From contig NZ_LMUE01000002.1 in NCBI RefSeq assembly GCF_009766065.1, forward strand, positions 1,037,247-1,101,246: 64,000 nt of DNA. Reading direction: 5' to 3'. A program made the translations under genes and the position numbers. The notes beneath the pieces were generated by a model that did not search any database, was not told where the DNA came from, and saw only the letters and a list, made by a program, of their open reading frames with translations. Below, piece after piece: positions 14,854 to 23,604 of the stretch. The stretch is from Dyella sp. S184. Lineage in GTDB: Bacteria; Pseudomonadota; Gammaproteobacteria; Xanthomonadales; Rhodanobacteraceae. How positions within the stretch are numbered: position 1 is the first letter of the stretch; every line of letters begins with the position of its first letter.

Positions 14854-16371
14854 TCAGGAAGCCGGTGCCGTGATGTGTCGGAGATAATCCAGCACCGGCG
14901 CGGGATCAGCGTCCGCCACCACCAGGCCGACGTAATTGTCCGGTCGGATCACGAAAAGGGCATCGTCGCTGTAGGCAGTACGGGCATGGCCCTGCTCATC
15001 CACAAGGTTCGTCGCAGCGTGCGGTGACGCGGCGATGACATAGCCACGCACGTCGTCACCGAACGTTGCGGCACATGCGTCGACCACCGATCGCCAGCGT
15101 GTGCCGAAGCCGAGCAAGGTGATGTGCGGTCCGCGCAATAGATCGAAGATGCGCGTGGACTCGCCGGAGCCGGACAGGCCGGGTGCATCCGGGGCGCGGT
15201 CGCCCGCACGCAGGCCATCGCCGTCTGGCCGCTGGTCCTGCGACAGGCTGCAGCCGCGGTAGCCCAGGCCTAGTTGCAAGGTCTTTTCGTCGCGGCTGAG
15301 CACGAAGCCACGCGCGGCCACCGCGGCGTTCATCAGCTCGTTGGAAACGCCCAGCACCCATGAGGCGATCGGCAGGCGCTCCTCGCCGTAGGTGTCGATC
15401 AGGCTTGCGTCGGCGCCGCCCAGCACGGCGGCGAGTTTCCAGCCCAGGTTGTAGGCATCCTGGATACCAGTATTCATGCCCTGCCCGCCCGCGGGCGAAT
15501 GGACGTGGGCGGCATCGCCGGCCAGCAGCACGCGGCCGGCGCGATAGCGGTCGACCATGCGCACGTTGGCCCGCCACATGGATTCCCAGCCGGTCTCCTC
15601 CACGCGGATGTCCTGTCGTCCCGTGCGTCGATCGATCAGGTGCTGAAAGGCCTCCCGCGACGGCTGATCGTCCTGGCCCGGCGCGATCGACGCCTGCAAC
15701 TGGAACGTATCGGTGGAGGGCAGCGGGCAAAGCGCCAGGAAGCCTTCGGCGCTGCGCCACACATGCCAATGGTCGCGATCGAGTCCCGTCAGGCGGACAT
15801 CGCCAAGCATCATCCGGACGGTCTCGAGGGTATCGCCCAGGAAAGAGATGCCCTCCCGCTGGCGAATGGAACTCTTGCCGCCATCGCAGCCGGCCAGCCA
15901 GCCCACGCGGATGGTCTCTTCGCCTTCAGGGCCGGCGAGCTGGGCGGTCACGCCGTCGTCCTCCTGCACGTAGTCGGAAAGCGTAACGCCAAATTCAACT
16001 CGACCGCCGAGTTCGCCCAACCTGGCGCGCAACGCTTCCTCGATGCGCCATTGCGGCGTCAGCAACGACGACAGATAGGGCGCGTCAGGCCTGGGTGGAA
16101 GGTAACGACGCGGCGATTCCGTGGTCGCGCCGTTCCCGTCGTGCTGAAGCATATTCATCTCGAAGCTGCCGTTGGCGATCACCCGATCGACGATGCCCAG
16201 GTCGTCGAACACTTCGAGCGTGCGCGGCTGCACGCCCTTGCCGCGCGAGCCCGCCTGCGGCGAAGGCGAGGCCTCGATAATGCGGAAGCGCACCTTCCGC
16301 TGCGCCAGCGTGCAAGCCAGGGTCAGGCCCGTCGGGCCCGCACCTACGATCAGGACATCAGTATTCGACAT
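14854..16371 (-). CDS. FAD-dependent aromatic-ring monooxygenase (PheA/TfdB/rifampicin monooxygenase group)
   Basis: A 505-residue flavoprotein. VLIVGAGPTGLTLACTLAQ is the FAD-binding Rossmann start, GCDGGKSSIR carries the DG motif, and GRVLLAGDAAHVHSPAGGQG with MNTGIQDAYNLGWKLA is the GD motif of group A monooxygenases. The C-terminal thioredoxin-like region (about 400-505) is typical of phenol hydroxylase relatives. It would hydroxylate a phenolic or polyketide-like compound with NAD(P)H and O2; the substrate is unknown. The start is the ATG preceded by AGGAGC. Confidence 0.92.
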   Translation of the reverse strand: MSNTDVLIVGAGPTGLTLACTLAQRKVRFRIIEASPSPQAGSRGKGVQPRTLEVFDDLGIVDRVIANGSFEMNMLQHDGNGATTESPRRYLPPRPDAPYLSSLLTPQWRIEEALRARLGELGGRVEFGVTLSDYVQEDDGVTAQLAGPEGEETIRVGWLAGCDGGKSSIRQREGISFLGDTLETVRMMLGDVRLTGLDRDHWHVWRSAEGFLALCPLPSTDTFQLQASIAPGQDDQPSREAFQHLIDRRTGRQDIRVEETGWESMWRANVRMVDRYRAGRVLLAGDAAHVHSPAGGQGMNTGIQDAYNLGWKLAAVLGGADASLIDTYGEERLPIASWVLGVSNELMNAAVAARGFVLSRDEKTLQLGLGYRGCSLSQDQRPDGDGLRAGDRAPDAPGLSGSGESTRIFDLLRGPHITLLGFGTRWRSVVDACAATFGDDVRGYVIAASPHAATNLVDEQGHARTAYSDDALFVIRPDNYVGLVVADADPAPVLDYLRHITAPAS

Positions 16372-16438
16372 GGGTGCTCCTGATGGTTGGTTGCAGTGGA
16401 TGGTGGCGGTCAAATCCAGTTTCTTTCTGGAGCGGAGC

Positions 16439-17170
16439 TTAGCCTCGTCCGGCATCGCTCAAGGCAACAAGGATGCCTCGTATCTGTTCCACATCACTGC
16501 GCCATTCTCCGCCCTGCATATCAGTCAACAACGATGGCTGCCAGCGCATGCCAGACAGATACTGTCGTTTCGCCGACGCGTGAAATTCATTTGCTCCCGT
16601 CATCTCCCGCAGCTTGCCGATGCACCCGGCATCCACACCTGCCCCCGGCATCACGACGATACGCCCGGTCGACAGCTCGACCAGCTGACGAATCAGCTCC
16701 GCCCCTTCGATCGCAGTGGGCCGGCCACCTGACGTCAGCACACGCTCGCAGCCGAGTTCGATCAGGTCTCCCAATGACGAGAACGGATCGCGCGCGAGGT
16801 CGAAAGCGCGGTGGAAGGTGACGCCCACGTTGCCTGCGGCGGAGACCAGCGCACGGCAGCGCGGCATGTCGACCTCGCCATCGGCATCGAGCGCGCCGAG
16901 TACCACGCCATCACAGCCGAGTGCCACGCAGGCTTCGATGTCCCGCAGCATCACCTCGCACTCGATATCGTTGTAGAGAAAGTCGCCGGCGCGCGGACGA
17001 ATCAGCACATACAGCGGAATGCGCAGGTGTTCGCGGGCCAGCGCGATCTGCGCGTGCGAAGGCGTCAGTCCGCCCAGTTCAAGCGCGGTGCAGAGTTCGA
17101 CACGCCCTGCTCCGCCTTCCTGGGCGGCCAGCGCGGAGGCAACCGAGTTTGTGGCGATCTCAAGCAGCAT
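16439..17170 (-). CDS. cutC: CutC family protein (copper homeostasis protein CutC)
   Basis: A 243-residue TIM-barrel protein that begins LLEIATNSVASALAAQEGGA and carries RVELCTALELGGLTPS, LYVLIRPRAGDFLYND, GVTFHRAFD and LTSGG, all CutC hallmarks. CutC was linked to copper tolerance in E. coli, but its biochemical role is unsettled. It starts 12 bp downstream of the glycosylasparaginase stop codon and is probably co-transcribed with it. Confidence 0.95.
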   Translation of the reverse strand: MLLEIATNSVASALAAQEGGAGRVELCTALELGGLTPSHAQIALAREHLRIPLYVLIRPRAGDFLYNDIECEVMLRDIEACVALGCDGVVLGALDADGEVDMPRCRALVSAAGNVGVTFHRAFDLARDPFSSLGDLIELGCERVLTSGGRPTAIEGAELIRQLVELSTGRIVVMPGAGVDAGCIGKLREMTGANEFHASAKRQYLSGMRWQPSLLTDMQGGEWRSDVEQIRGILVALSDAGRG

Positions 17171-17182
17171 GGGTGAACGGGA

Positions 17183-18238
17183 TCATGAATAACTCGTGGT
17201 GTAGAGACTTAGCGACGGGATCAGGCCATCCTGCTTCTTCGCATCGCACACGGCGTAGGAAAAACCGTGCTGGATGGCGTATGCGCCGACCTCGCCTGCG
17301 CGGTTCATCGCCAGAAAACCGACCTGTATGGTTTTGGATGCCTCCAGGCGACGCTTGACGATGCGCATTACCGCCTCCTTGCAGGCTTCCTGCGGTGAGC
17401 GGCCCTGGCGCATCAGCTCGACCACCAGGAAGCTGCCGGCGTTGCGGATCACTTCCTCGCCCACGCCGGTGGAGGTGGCGCCGCCGATCTCGCCATCGAC
17501 GTACAGGCCGGCGCCGATGATCGGGCTGTCGCCGACGCGGCCACGCATCTTCCACGCCATGCCGCTGGTGGTGCACGCGCCGGCCATGCGTCCCTGCGCG
17601 TCGATCGCCAGCATGCCGATGGTGTCGTGGTTGTTGGCGCCGCCGGGCATGCCGGTGGTACCGCCCTTGCCGTAGTCGTGCACTTCGCTGTTGATCGACG
17701 GGTTGTACTTCGCCGTCTTCAGCCATTCGTGCCAGGCCTTGTCGGACTCCGGCGTGAGCAGTTCTTCTTTCTTGAAGCCCTGTTCCAGCGCAAATTGCAA
17801 CGCACCTTCGCCGACCAGCAGCACGTGCGGGGTGCGCTCCATCACCCGCCGTGCCACCGAGATCGGGTGCGCGATGTGTTCGATCGCGGCGACCGCGCCG
17901 CAGTTGTAGTTGTGATCCATGATGCTGGCATCGAGGGTGACGTGGCCGTCCCGATCCGGATAACCGGCCCTGCCGACGCTGTGGTTTTTCAGGTCGGCCT
18001 CGGGCACCCTCGCACCGGCCTCGACCGCGTCCAGCGCATGGCCGCCCGCGCCAAGAATCGTCCACGCCGCCTGGTTTGCCGCCACGCCGAAATCCCAGGT
18101 CGAGATCACCCGTGCTGCGCCCGATGCCACTGGCGCGCGGGACTCCGGTGCGGCGGCACTCAACTTGCCGCCCCATGCCAGTACCGAGGCGGTGGCTCCC
18201 AGCAGGGAGTTCTTGAGAAAATTTCTGCGGTCGGTCAT
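17183..18238 (-). CDS. Glycosylasparaginase / isoaspartyl peptidase (Ntn hydrolase) with Tat signal
   Basis: A 351-residue Ntn hydrolase precursor. The N-terminus TDRRNFLKNSLLGATASVLA is a twin-arginine signal, so export to the periplasm is likely. The autocleavage site is NNHDTIGMLAI, whose threonine becomes the catalytic residue. GRVGDSPIIGAGLYVDGEIG and ATSTGVGEEVIR form the binding site. Enzymes of this type remove N-acetylglucosaminyl-asparagine or isoaspartyl residues. It lies upstream of cutC in the same direction. Confidence 0.93.
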   Translation of the reverse strand: MTDRRNFLKNSLLGATASVLAWGGKLSAAAPESRAPVASGAARVISTWDFGVAANQAAWTILGAGGHALDAVEAGARVPEADLKNHSVGRAGYPDRDGHVTLDASIMDHNYNCGAVAAIEHIAHPISVARRVMERTPHVLLVGEGALQFALEQGFKKEELLTPESDKAWHEWLKTAKYNPSINSEVHDYGKGGTTGMPGGANNHDTIGMLAIDAQGRMAGACTTSGMAWKMRGRVGDSPIIGAGLYVDGEIGGATSTGVGEEVIRNAGSFLVVELMRQGRSPQEACKEAVMRIVKRRLEASKTIQVGFLAMNRAGEVGAYAIQHGFSYAVCDAKKQDGLIPSLSLYTTSYS

Positions 18239-18260
18239 TCCATCCTCCTGTTACGGAAAA

Positions 18261-18296
18261 CAAAAAACCCCGCACAGGATGCGGGGTTTATTTTTG
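18261..18296 (-). terminator. Rho-independent terminator of cspA
   Basis: On the minus strand ACCCCGC/GCGGGGT with a 7-nt loop is followed by TTTTTTGTTTT. It is placed directly after the cold-shock gene and before the glycosylasparaginase start. Confidence 0.85.
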
Positions 18297-18319
18297 CATC
18301 ACAACGTATGACTGGCTGA

Positions 18320-18523
18320 TCAGGCAGCTTCGACAGCTGAAGCCTGGGCACCCTTCGGCCCCTGGGTAATTTCGAACTGTACGCGCTGGCCTTCCTGCAG
18401 GCTGCGGAAGCCCTTGCTGGTGATCGCCGAAAAATGGACGAAAACGTCCGCTCCCCCGTCCTCAGGCGCGATGAAACCAAAGCCCTTGGCGTCGTTAAAC
18501 CACTTGACCGTACCGAAACTCAT
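18320..18523 (-). CDS. cspA: Cold-shock protein, CspA family
   Basis: A 67-residue OB-fold protein with both RNA-binding motifs: KGFGFI (RNP1) and VFVHFSAI (RNP2). It opens [20 protein letters not shown] and ends [13 protein letters not shown]. It binds single-stranded RNA and DNA as an RNA chaperone. About 160 bp of non-coding sequence upstream (18524-18683) would hold its promoter and leader; I see no clear regulatory motif there. It has its own terminator, so it is monocistronic. Confidence 0.96.
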   Translation of the reverse strand: MSFGTVKWFNDAKGFGFIAPEDGGADVFVHFSAITSKGFRSLQEGQRVQFEITQGPKGAQASAVEAA

Positions 18524-18683
18524 TGCGTGAACCTCTGGATCATGGATTGGGTGCGCCGAGCTTCCCTTGCAGAACCACTATCCCCCCGCTGGTTCGCCGT
18601 CCCGGCGAAGGGAAAGTACCAACTTGTTCAGGTTGAACGCAATATGCAGCGATGCACCGATCCGGCAAAGCCCGATGCTGTAC

Positions 18684-19430
18684 TCAGCTTTTCAGCATCG
18701 CCGCGAGGATACGCGGCACCTCGGCCGTGGCTGCCGCCAGATGCGCAAAGATCTCGTCGATGCTGATCTCCGCCTCATCACCACAACCAGCAGCGAAGTT
18801 CGCCACCAGTGCGAGACAGGCGTATTCCAGCTCCAGCTCACGCGCCAGCGATGCCTCGGGCATGCCGGTCATGCCGACCAGATCGCAGCCGTCGCGTTTC
18901 ATCCGCGCGATCTCGGCGCGGGTCTCCAGCCGCGGCCCCTGGGTGGCGCCATAGCAGCCGCTGCCGATCACCCCGATATTTGCTTCACGCGCCGCCGCCA
19001 GCAAGCGCTGGCGCAGGGACTCGGTGTACGGCTCGCTGAAATCGATGTGCTTCACCTCGGCACCGTCGACGTCACAGAAGCTGGTAAAGCGGCCATGCGT
19101 GTAGTCGATCAACTGGTCGGGCACCACGATCACCCGCGGTCCCATGTCGCCACGGATACCGCCTACCGCATTGACGCCGATCACCCGCCGCGCGCCCAGG
19201 CTGTGCAGCGCCCACAGGTTGGCGCGGTAGTTCACCCGATGCGGCGGCAGGGTATGGCTCTCGTCATGACGCGCGAGGAAGGCCACGCGCCGACCAGCGA
19301 AGTCACCGATCACCACGTCGCCCGAGGCAGCGCCGTACGGCGTGTCTACGGTATGCCGCGTGACATTTTCCAGGCCAGGAAACTTGTACAGGCCGCTGCC
19401 GCCGATCACGGCAAGATCGATCGTGCTCAT
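18684..19430 (-). CDS. S-methyl-5'-thioinosine phosphorylase (MTAP/PNP family)
   Basis: A 248-residue type II purine nucleoside phosphorylase. LAVIGGSGLYKFPGLE is the phosphate loop, LARHDESHTLPPHRVNYRAN the second conserved block, and GVNAVGGIRGDMGP with VGMTGMPEASLARELE the base and sugar site. Its context, next to hpt and nagZ, matches the Pseudomonas gene shown to be methylthioinosine phosphorylase, so I prefer that to methylthioadenosine phosphorylase. Its start overlaps the hpt stop by 4 bp. Confidence 0.9.
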   Translation of the reverse strand: MSTIDLAVIGGSGLYKFPGLENVTRHTVDTPYGAASGDVVIGDFAGRRVAFLARHDESHTLPPHRVNYRANLWALHSLGARRVIGVNAVGGIRGDMGPRVIVVPDQLIDYTHGRFTSFCDVDGAEVKHIDFSEPYTESLRQRLLAAAREANIGVIGSGCYGATQGPRLETRAEIARMKRDGCDLVGMTGMPEASLARELELEYACLALVANFAAGCGDEAEISIDEIFAHLAAATAEVPRILAAMLKS

Positions 19431-19987
19431 GCTGCAGTCTCCTTCAAGGCATAGATGCCCGGCAGGTTGCGTCCCTGCTCGTGGTAGTCCATGCCATAGC
19501 CGAATACGTAGCGATCCGGCAGTTCGACGCCATTGAAATCGGAGGCGATGCCTTCTGCGAGGCGATCATGCCGCTTGGTGCACAGGCTGGCGATCAGCAC
19601 GCGCTTTGCACCGCGCCGATAGCAATCGTCACGCACGGCCTTGAGCGTGTGGCCCTCATCGAGAATGTCGTCGACCAGCAGCACCACGCGACCGGCCAGC
19701 GGCACCAGCGGCGCGCGCAGCCAGTGCAGATCGCTGCCGGAGGTCGCACCGCGATAACGCGTCGCGTGCACGTAGTCGAATTCCAGGTCGGTGCGGATCG
19801 CCAGCGCCAGCTGACCGGCAAAAATCAATGCGCCGTTCATCACGGTAAGGAAGACCGCGCGTTCGCCGTCCAGTGCAGCGTCGATCCGGCGACCGATGTC
19901 GGCTATCACGGTCTCCAGTTCGTCGCGCTCGTGCAGAAGATCCGACTGTGCCAGCGCATCGGCAAGCGAAGGTATTGGGGTGTTCAT
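19427..19987 (-). CDS. hpt: Hypoxanthine-guanine phosphoribosyltransferase
   Basis: A 186-residue type I phosphoribosyltransferase. VVLLVDDILDEGHTLKAV is the PRPP-binding motif, and KRVLIASLCTKRHDR and PDRYVFGYGMDYHEQGRNLP contribute the purine-binding part. It converts hypoxanthine and guanine to IMP and GMP. It sits between nagZ and the thioinosine phosphorylase with 4-bp overlaps on both sides. The hypoxanthine released by the phosphorylase is its substrate, so the pair makes a short salvage path. Confidence 0.95.
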   Translation of the reverse strand: MNTPIPSLADALAQSDLLHERDELETVIADIGRRIDAALDGERAVFLTVMNGALIFAGQLALAIRTDLEFDYVHATRYRGATSGSDLHWLRAPLVPLAGRVVLLVDDILDEGHTLKAVRDDCYRRGAKRVLIASLCTKRHDRLAEGIASDFNGVELPDRYVFGYGMDYHEQGRNLPGIYALKETAA

Positions 19988-21000
19988 GCGATTCCTCGAT
20001 CGGCATTCAACGCCGTGATGCGCGCGACGAAACGATCGCGCTGCGGGTTATTGGTGAGACCTTCCCAGCTCGCACCCAAGGCACCACGCATGGCAGCAAG
20101 CTGCGGTGGCATCGCTGCGACATCGCCCTGCATTGCGGCGATCGCCTCGTCCACCACGTCGGGGAAACAGGCCAGTACCAGATCGCAGCCGGCGTCCAGG
20201 TGTGCTCTTACCCGTTCACCCACGCTGCCAGCAGCGCCCGCGGCGGCCATGCTGATGTCGTCGCTTATCACCGCGCCGGCAAAGCCCAGCTCGCCGCGCA
20301 GGATCTGCCCGATCCACACCTTCGAATAACCAGCTGGCTGGCTGTCCACGGCAGGGTAGATCACGTGCGCCATCATCACCGCCTCTACCCGCGCCTCGAT
20401 GCACTCGGCAAACGGCAGCAGGTCGTCGCGACGGATCTGCTCGAGGCTGCGCGGATCGATCGCCTGCGCCTTGTGCGTATCGGTGGCGACCGAGCCATGC
20501 CCCGGGAAGTGCTTGAGCACCGCAGCCATGCCACCCAGATGCATGCCACGCACATAGGCCTGCGCCAGCTCGGCAGTCACTGCCGGGTCGGCATGGAAGG
20601 CACGCAGGCCGATCGCCGCATTGCCGCGGGCCAGATCCACCACCGGCGCAAAGCTGAAATCGACGCCGCTGGCGCGCAACTCGCTGGCCATCACCCAGGC
20701 GTGTTCTTCGGCCAGACGCACCGCCTCGCCGGGATCGCGGTCGTAAACCGCGCCGATTGCCGCCAACGGCGGCAGGCGGGTGAAGTCTTCACGGAAACGT
20801 TGAACGGGGCCGCCCTCCTGATCGACCGCAATCAGCAGTTCGTCACCGCCTGTCTCGCGAATCGATTCGCACAGGGCGATCAACTGTTCGCGCGATTGGT
20901 AATTGCGCGCAAACAGCAGCACGCCGGCGACTCCTGGCGCCGTGAGCCAGTGCTTTTCGTGTTCGGCCAGTTGCAGTCCGGCCACGCCGATCATCAGCAT
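19984..21000 (-). CDS. nagZ: Beta-N-acetylhexosaminidase NagZ
   Basis: A 338-residue family 3 glycoside hydrolase. It has DQEGGPVQRF, LKHFPGHGSVATDTH (the histidine-aspartate loop that acts as general acid) and GAVISDDISMAAA with the nucleophile aspartate. NagZ removes N-acetylglucosamine from anhydromuropeptides in the cytosol, feeding peptidoglycan recycling and, in many bacteria, AmpC signalling. The start (MLMIG) has GAGGA six bases upstream and overlaps the CYTH gene by 7 bp; a longer frame extends into that gene and is not real. Confidence 0.95.
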   Translation of the reverse strand: MLMIGVAGLQLAEHEKHWLTAPGVAGVLLFARNYQSREQLIALCESIRETGGDELLIAVDQEGGPVQRFREDFTRLPPLAAIGAVYDRDPGEAVRLAEEHAWVMASELRASGVDFSFAPVVDLARGNAAIGLRAFHADPAVTAELAQAYVRGMHLGGMAAVLKHFPGHGSVATDTHKAQAIDPRSLEQIRRDDLLPFAECIEARVEAVMMAHVIYPAVDSQPAGYSKVWIGQILRGELGFAGAVISDDISMAAAGAAGSVGERVRAHLDAGCDLVLACFPDVVDEAIAAMQGDVAAMPPQLAAMRGALGASWEGLTNNPQRDRFVARITALNADRGIA

Positions 21001-21515
21001 GCGGCATCCTCGGCAGCGCGCTCGGCCAGCGACCATTGCCGGTACGGGTGCGCGATCAGGTTGACGTTGTAGTAGCGCGGCAGTGCACTCACTTCGCGAC
21101 CCAGCCACGCCGGTCGCGGGAAAGGTGCATCAACAGCCGGAAGCTCGACCTCGGCAACGGTCAGCCCCGCGTTGTCGCCGAGAAATTCGTCGATCTCGAA
21201 CAGCACGCCATCGACCCGGACATGATGGCGGACCTTTTCCAGCACGCCATCGCACAGCGTATCCAGCAAGGTCCTGGCATCAGACGCCGGTATCGCGTAC
21301 TCGAACTCGGCTCGCTCGATGCCAAGCGTGGCTGCCTTGATATTAAGCCACGCCTGTTCGCCGGCGAGGCGGGCACGCACCGAAGCACGCGCGCTGCCAT
21401 CGCGTAGCGCCTGCGCACCGACCAGATAGCCCTGCGCAATCGGCTCGCTGCGCTCAATGGCCCCACGCCAATCATCGCTGGCGAGGAGAAACTTGCGTTC
21501 GATCTCGATGCCCAT
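20994..21515 (-). CDS. CYTH domain-containing protein (inorganic triphosphatase-like)
   Basis: A 173-residue CYTH protein. The defining EIERKFLL stands at the N-terminus, followed by the alternating charged strands ASVRARLAGEQAWLNIK, ERAEFEYAIP, VRHHVRVDGVLFEIDEFLG and LTVAEVELP. These form the triphosphate tunnel. Bacterial short CYTH proteins are usually triphosphatases; some are class IV adenylate cyclases. It overlaps nagZ and lies 5 bp from rlmD. Confidence 0.92.
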   Translation of the reverse strand: MGIEIERKFLLASDDWRGAIERSEPIAQGYLVGAQALRDGSARASVRARLAGEQAWLNIKAATLGIERAEFEYAIPASDARTLLDTLCDGVLEKVRHHVRVDGVLFEIDEFLGDNAGLTVAEVELPAVDAPFPRPAWLGREVSALPRYYNVNLIAHPYRQWSLAERAAEDAAC

Positions 21516-21520
21516 GCTTC

Positions 21521-22858
21521 TTATCTTTCAAATAGCGCGATGGATTCGACATGCGCGGTATGCGGAAACATGTCCATCACGCCCGCTGATATCAGCTTGA
21601 AGCCGTGCTGATTCACCAGGATGCCGGCGTCACGCGCCAGCGAGGCTGGATGGCAGGATACATACACAATGCGCCGCGTCTGTTTGTGCGGCAGGTATTC
21701 CAGCACTTTGTCAGCACCCGCACGCGGTGGATCGAGCAGCACCTTGTCCCATGGCTGCCGCGCCCAGTCGGCGTCGCGTTGATCCTCGAACAGGTTGGCG
21801 ACATGGAAGTGCGCATTCGCAATGCCGTTGCGCGCGGCATTCTGCGCGGCACGCTCGACCAGCCCGTGCTCGCCTTCCACGCCGACCACTTCAGCCACGC
21901 GACGGGCGATCGGCAAGGTGAAGTTGCCCAGACCGCAGAACAGGTCGAGCACGCGATCAGTCGGCTGCAGATCAAGCAGCTCCAGCGTGCGCGCCATCAT
22001 GCGCTGGTTCATGTCGGCATTGACCTGCACGAAGTCGAGCGGCAGGAATTCCAGTTCGACGTCATCGATATGCGCATCGCCGCTGGCAATGCGGAAAGCC
22101 AGTCGCGGCTGTTCGGGCCACAGTGGATGCACGCTGCTGTTGCCACCTGGCTGCAGGTAGATCGCCAGTTCGTGCTGCTGACCGAAGGCGGTCAACGCCG
22201 CCAGGTCGCGCTCGCTCAAGGGCTGCATGTGGCGGAATACCAGCGCCATGGTGTCGTCGCCACCGGCAAACTCGATCTGCGGGATGTCGTTGGCCGCATC
22301 CATGCCGTTGAGCAGCTCGGCGAGCAGGCCGACTTTCGGACCCAACGCCGGATGCATCACTTCGCATTGCTGGATATCGGCGACGAAACGCGGGTTCTCC
22401 TCTTCGCGGAAGCCCACCAGAACGCGGCCCTTCTTCACCACGTTGCGCACCGACAGGCGACCCTTGCGCCGGTAGCCCCAAGGTTCGCCGGTAAGCGGCG
22501 GCAGCCACGACTGCGGCGCCACCTTGCCGATGCGCTCGAAGTTCTCCGCCAGCACGCGTTGCTTGGTGGCGATCTGCGACTCGGCATCCAGGTGCTGCAG
22601 CGAGCAGCCACTGCACTGACCGAAGTGGCGACAACGTGGCTCCACCCGATGCGGCGAGCGGGTGATCAGTTCGACCACTTCGGCTTCGTCGAAGTGGCGA
22701 TGACGCTTGCGCAACTTGGCCATTACCTGTTCGCCCAGCAGCGCACCGCTGACAAACACCGTCTTGCCATCGATACGGGCTACACCGCGACCGTCGTGGC
22801 TGAGATCGGTGATGACCGCTTCAAAGGGAGTCGACGGAACAGAGTTGGATCGGGACAT
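21521..22858 (-). CDS. rlmD: 23S rRNA (uracil-1939-C5)-methyltransferase RlmD
   Basis: A 445-residue protein. An N-terminal TRAM domain (about 10-65) is followed by the iron-sulphur cysteines in RCRHFGQCSGCSLQH (C76, C82, C85) and a fourth in IQQCEVMHP. The methyltransferase part has LDLFCGLGNFTLPIA, LLDPPRAGADKVLEYL and the catalytic cysteine in RIVYVSCHPASLARD. It methylates U1939 of 23S rRNA. The downstream CYTH gene follows after 5 bp. Confidence 0.96.
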   Translation of the reverse strand: MSRSNSVPSTPFEAVITDLSHDGRGVARIDGKTVFVSGALLGEQVMAKLRKRHRHFDEAEVVELITRSPHRVEPRCRHFGQCSGCSLQHLDAESQIATKQRVLAENFERIGKVAPQSWLPPLTGEPWGYRRKGRLSVRNVVKKGRVLVGFREEENPRFVADIQQCEVMHPALGPKVGLLAELLNGMDAANDIPQIEFAGGDDTMALVFRHMQPLSERDLAALTAFGQQHELAIYLQPGGNSSVHPLWPEQPRLAFRIASGDAHIDDVELEFLPLDFVQVNADMNQRMMARTLELLDLQPTDRVLDLFCGLGNFTLPIARRVAEVVGVEGEHGLVERAAQNAARNGIANAHFHVANLFEDQRDADWARQPWDKVLLDPPRAGADKVLEYLPHKQTRRIVYVSCHPASLARDAGILVNQHGFKLISAGVMDMFPHTAHVESIALFER

Positions 22859-22943
22859 GAGGCTTGAACGAATGAGGCCGTACTGGCTGGCCGCCGATTA
22901 TCACAGATCGGCCCGGATGGCGCCCATCGGTTGACGCCATGGC

Positions 22944-23552
22944 TTACTTTCTCTGCCAGGCTCCAGCGGCATCCTGGTAGTACCAGCCTGCGTGGGCTTT
23001 CTCGATCCAGCCCTTGGCGAACGTGGCACGAATCTGCGGCTCCCACTCCGGGTGGTTGTTGGCATTGGCGACCTCGCGGTACAGCGCTGCACGGTCGCGG
23101 TTCTCGTCGGCCACCGTGGCACTGGCCTGGGCGCGCTGGCTGAGCGGCACCTTGGCAGGGTCGCGCATGGCTACCATGCCGTCGTTGGTGAAACCGACGG
23201 CGCCACTGTCGAGTAGCGCACCGAGTTCACCCTGAAAGCGCTGGCGGGTACGCTCTCCGATCGCCTCGGTGGTACTGGTCTGGATGCGGATGTTCGGCGT
23301 ATCGGCCGCGTACGCAGCCGGGATCAGCAGATCGAGCAGCATCGCCGACGGCGGCTGGCCATGGTTGTCCGTGGCGGGTTTCTGCTGTTTCGAAGCCGGT
23401 GGCGTGGCTTGCCCGGCATCATCCAGCACATTGCCGATGAACTGATCAGCGGCTTTCTGCGCCGCTGCTTCCGGGAAATACACATTGATGGTGACGCAGC
23501 CGACCAACGCCACGGCCAGTGAGGTCAGGATGACGTAGACAAGCTTGCGCAT
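22944..23552 (-). CDS. DUF1318 (YdbL-like) lipoprotein
   Basis: A 202-residue lipoprotein. LTSLAVALVGC is a signal peptide with lipobox, followed by VTINVYFPEAAAQKAADQFI, typical of DUF1318. A proline- and lysine-rich linker (about 48-70) precedes the main domain, which ends ATVADENRDRAALYREVA and GWIEKAHAGWYYQDAAGAWQ. In E. coli ydbL follows ydbH and the small lipoprotein gene ynbE, a set linked to phospholipid transport between membranes. Here it follows the ydbH homologue by 52 bp, and no ynbE is visible between them. Confidence 0.88.
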   Translation of the reverse strand: MRKLVYVILTSLAVALVGCVTINVYFPEAAAQKAADQFIGNVLDDAGQATPPASKQQKPATDNHGQPPSAMLLDLLIPAAYAADTPNIRIQTSTTEAIGERTRQRFQGELGALLDSGAVGFTNDGMVAMRDPAKVPLSQRAQASATVADENRDRAALYREVANANNHPEWEPQIRATFAKGWIEKAHAGWYYQDAAGAWQRK

Positions 23553-23604
23553 GACAGACTCCAGCGGTCAAAACACAGTGAGGGAAGCACGCAACGTCGG
23601 TCCG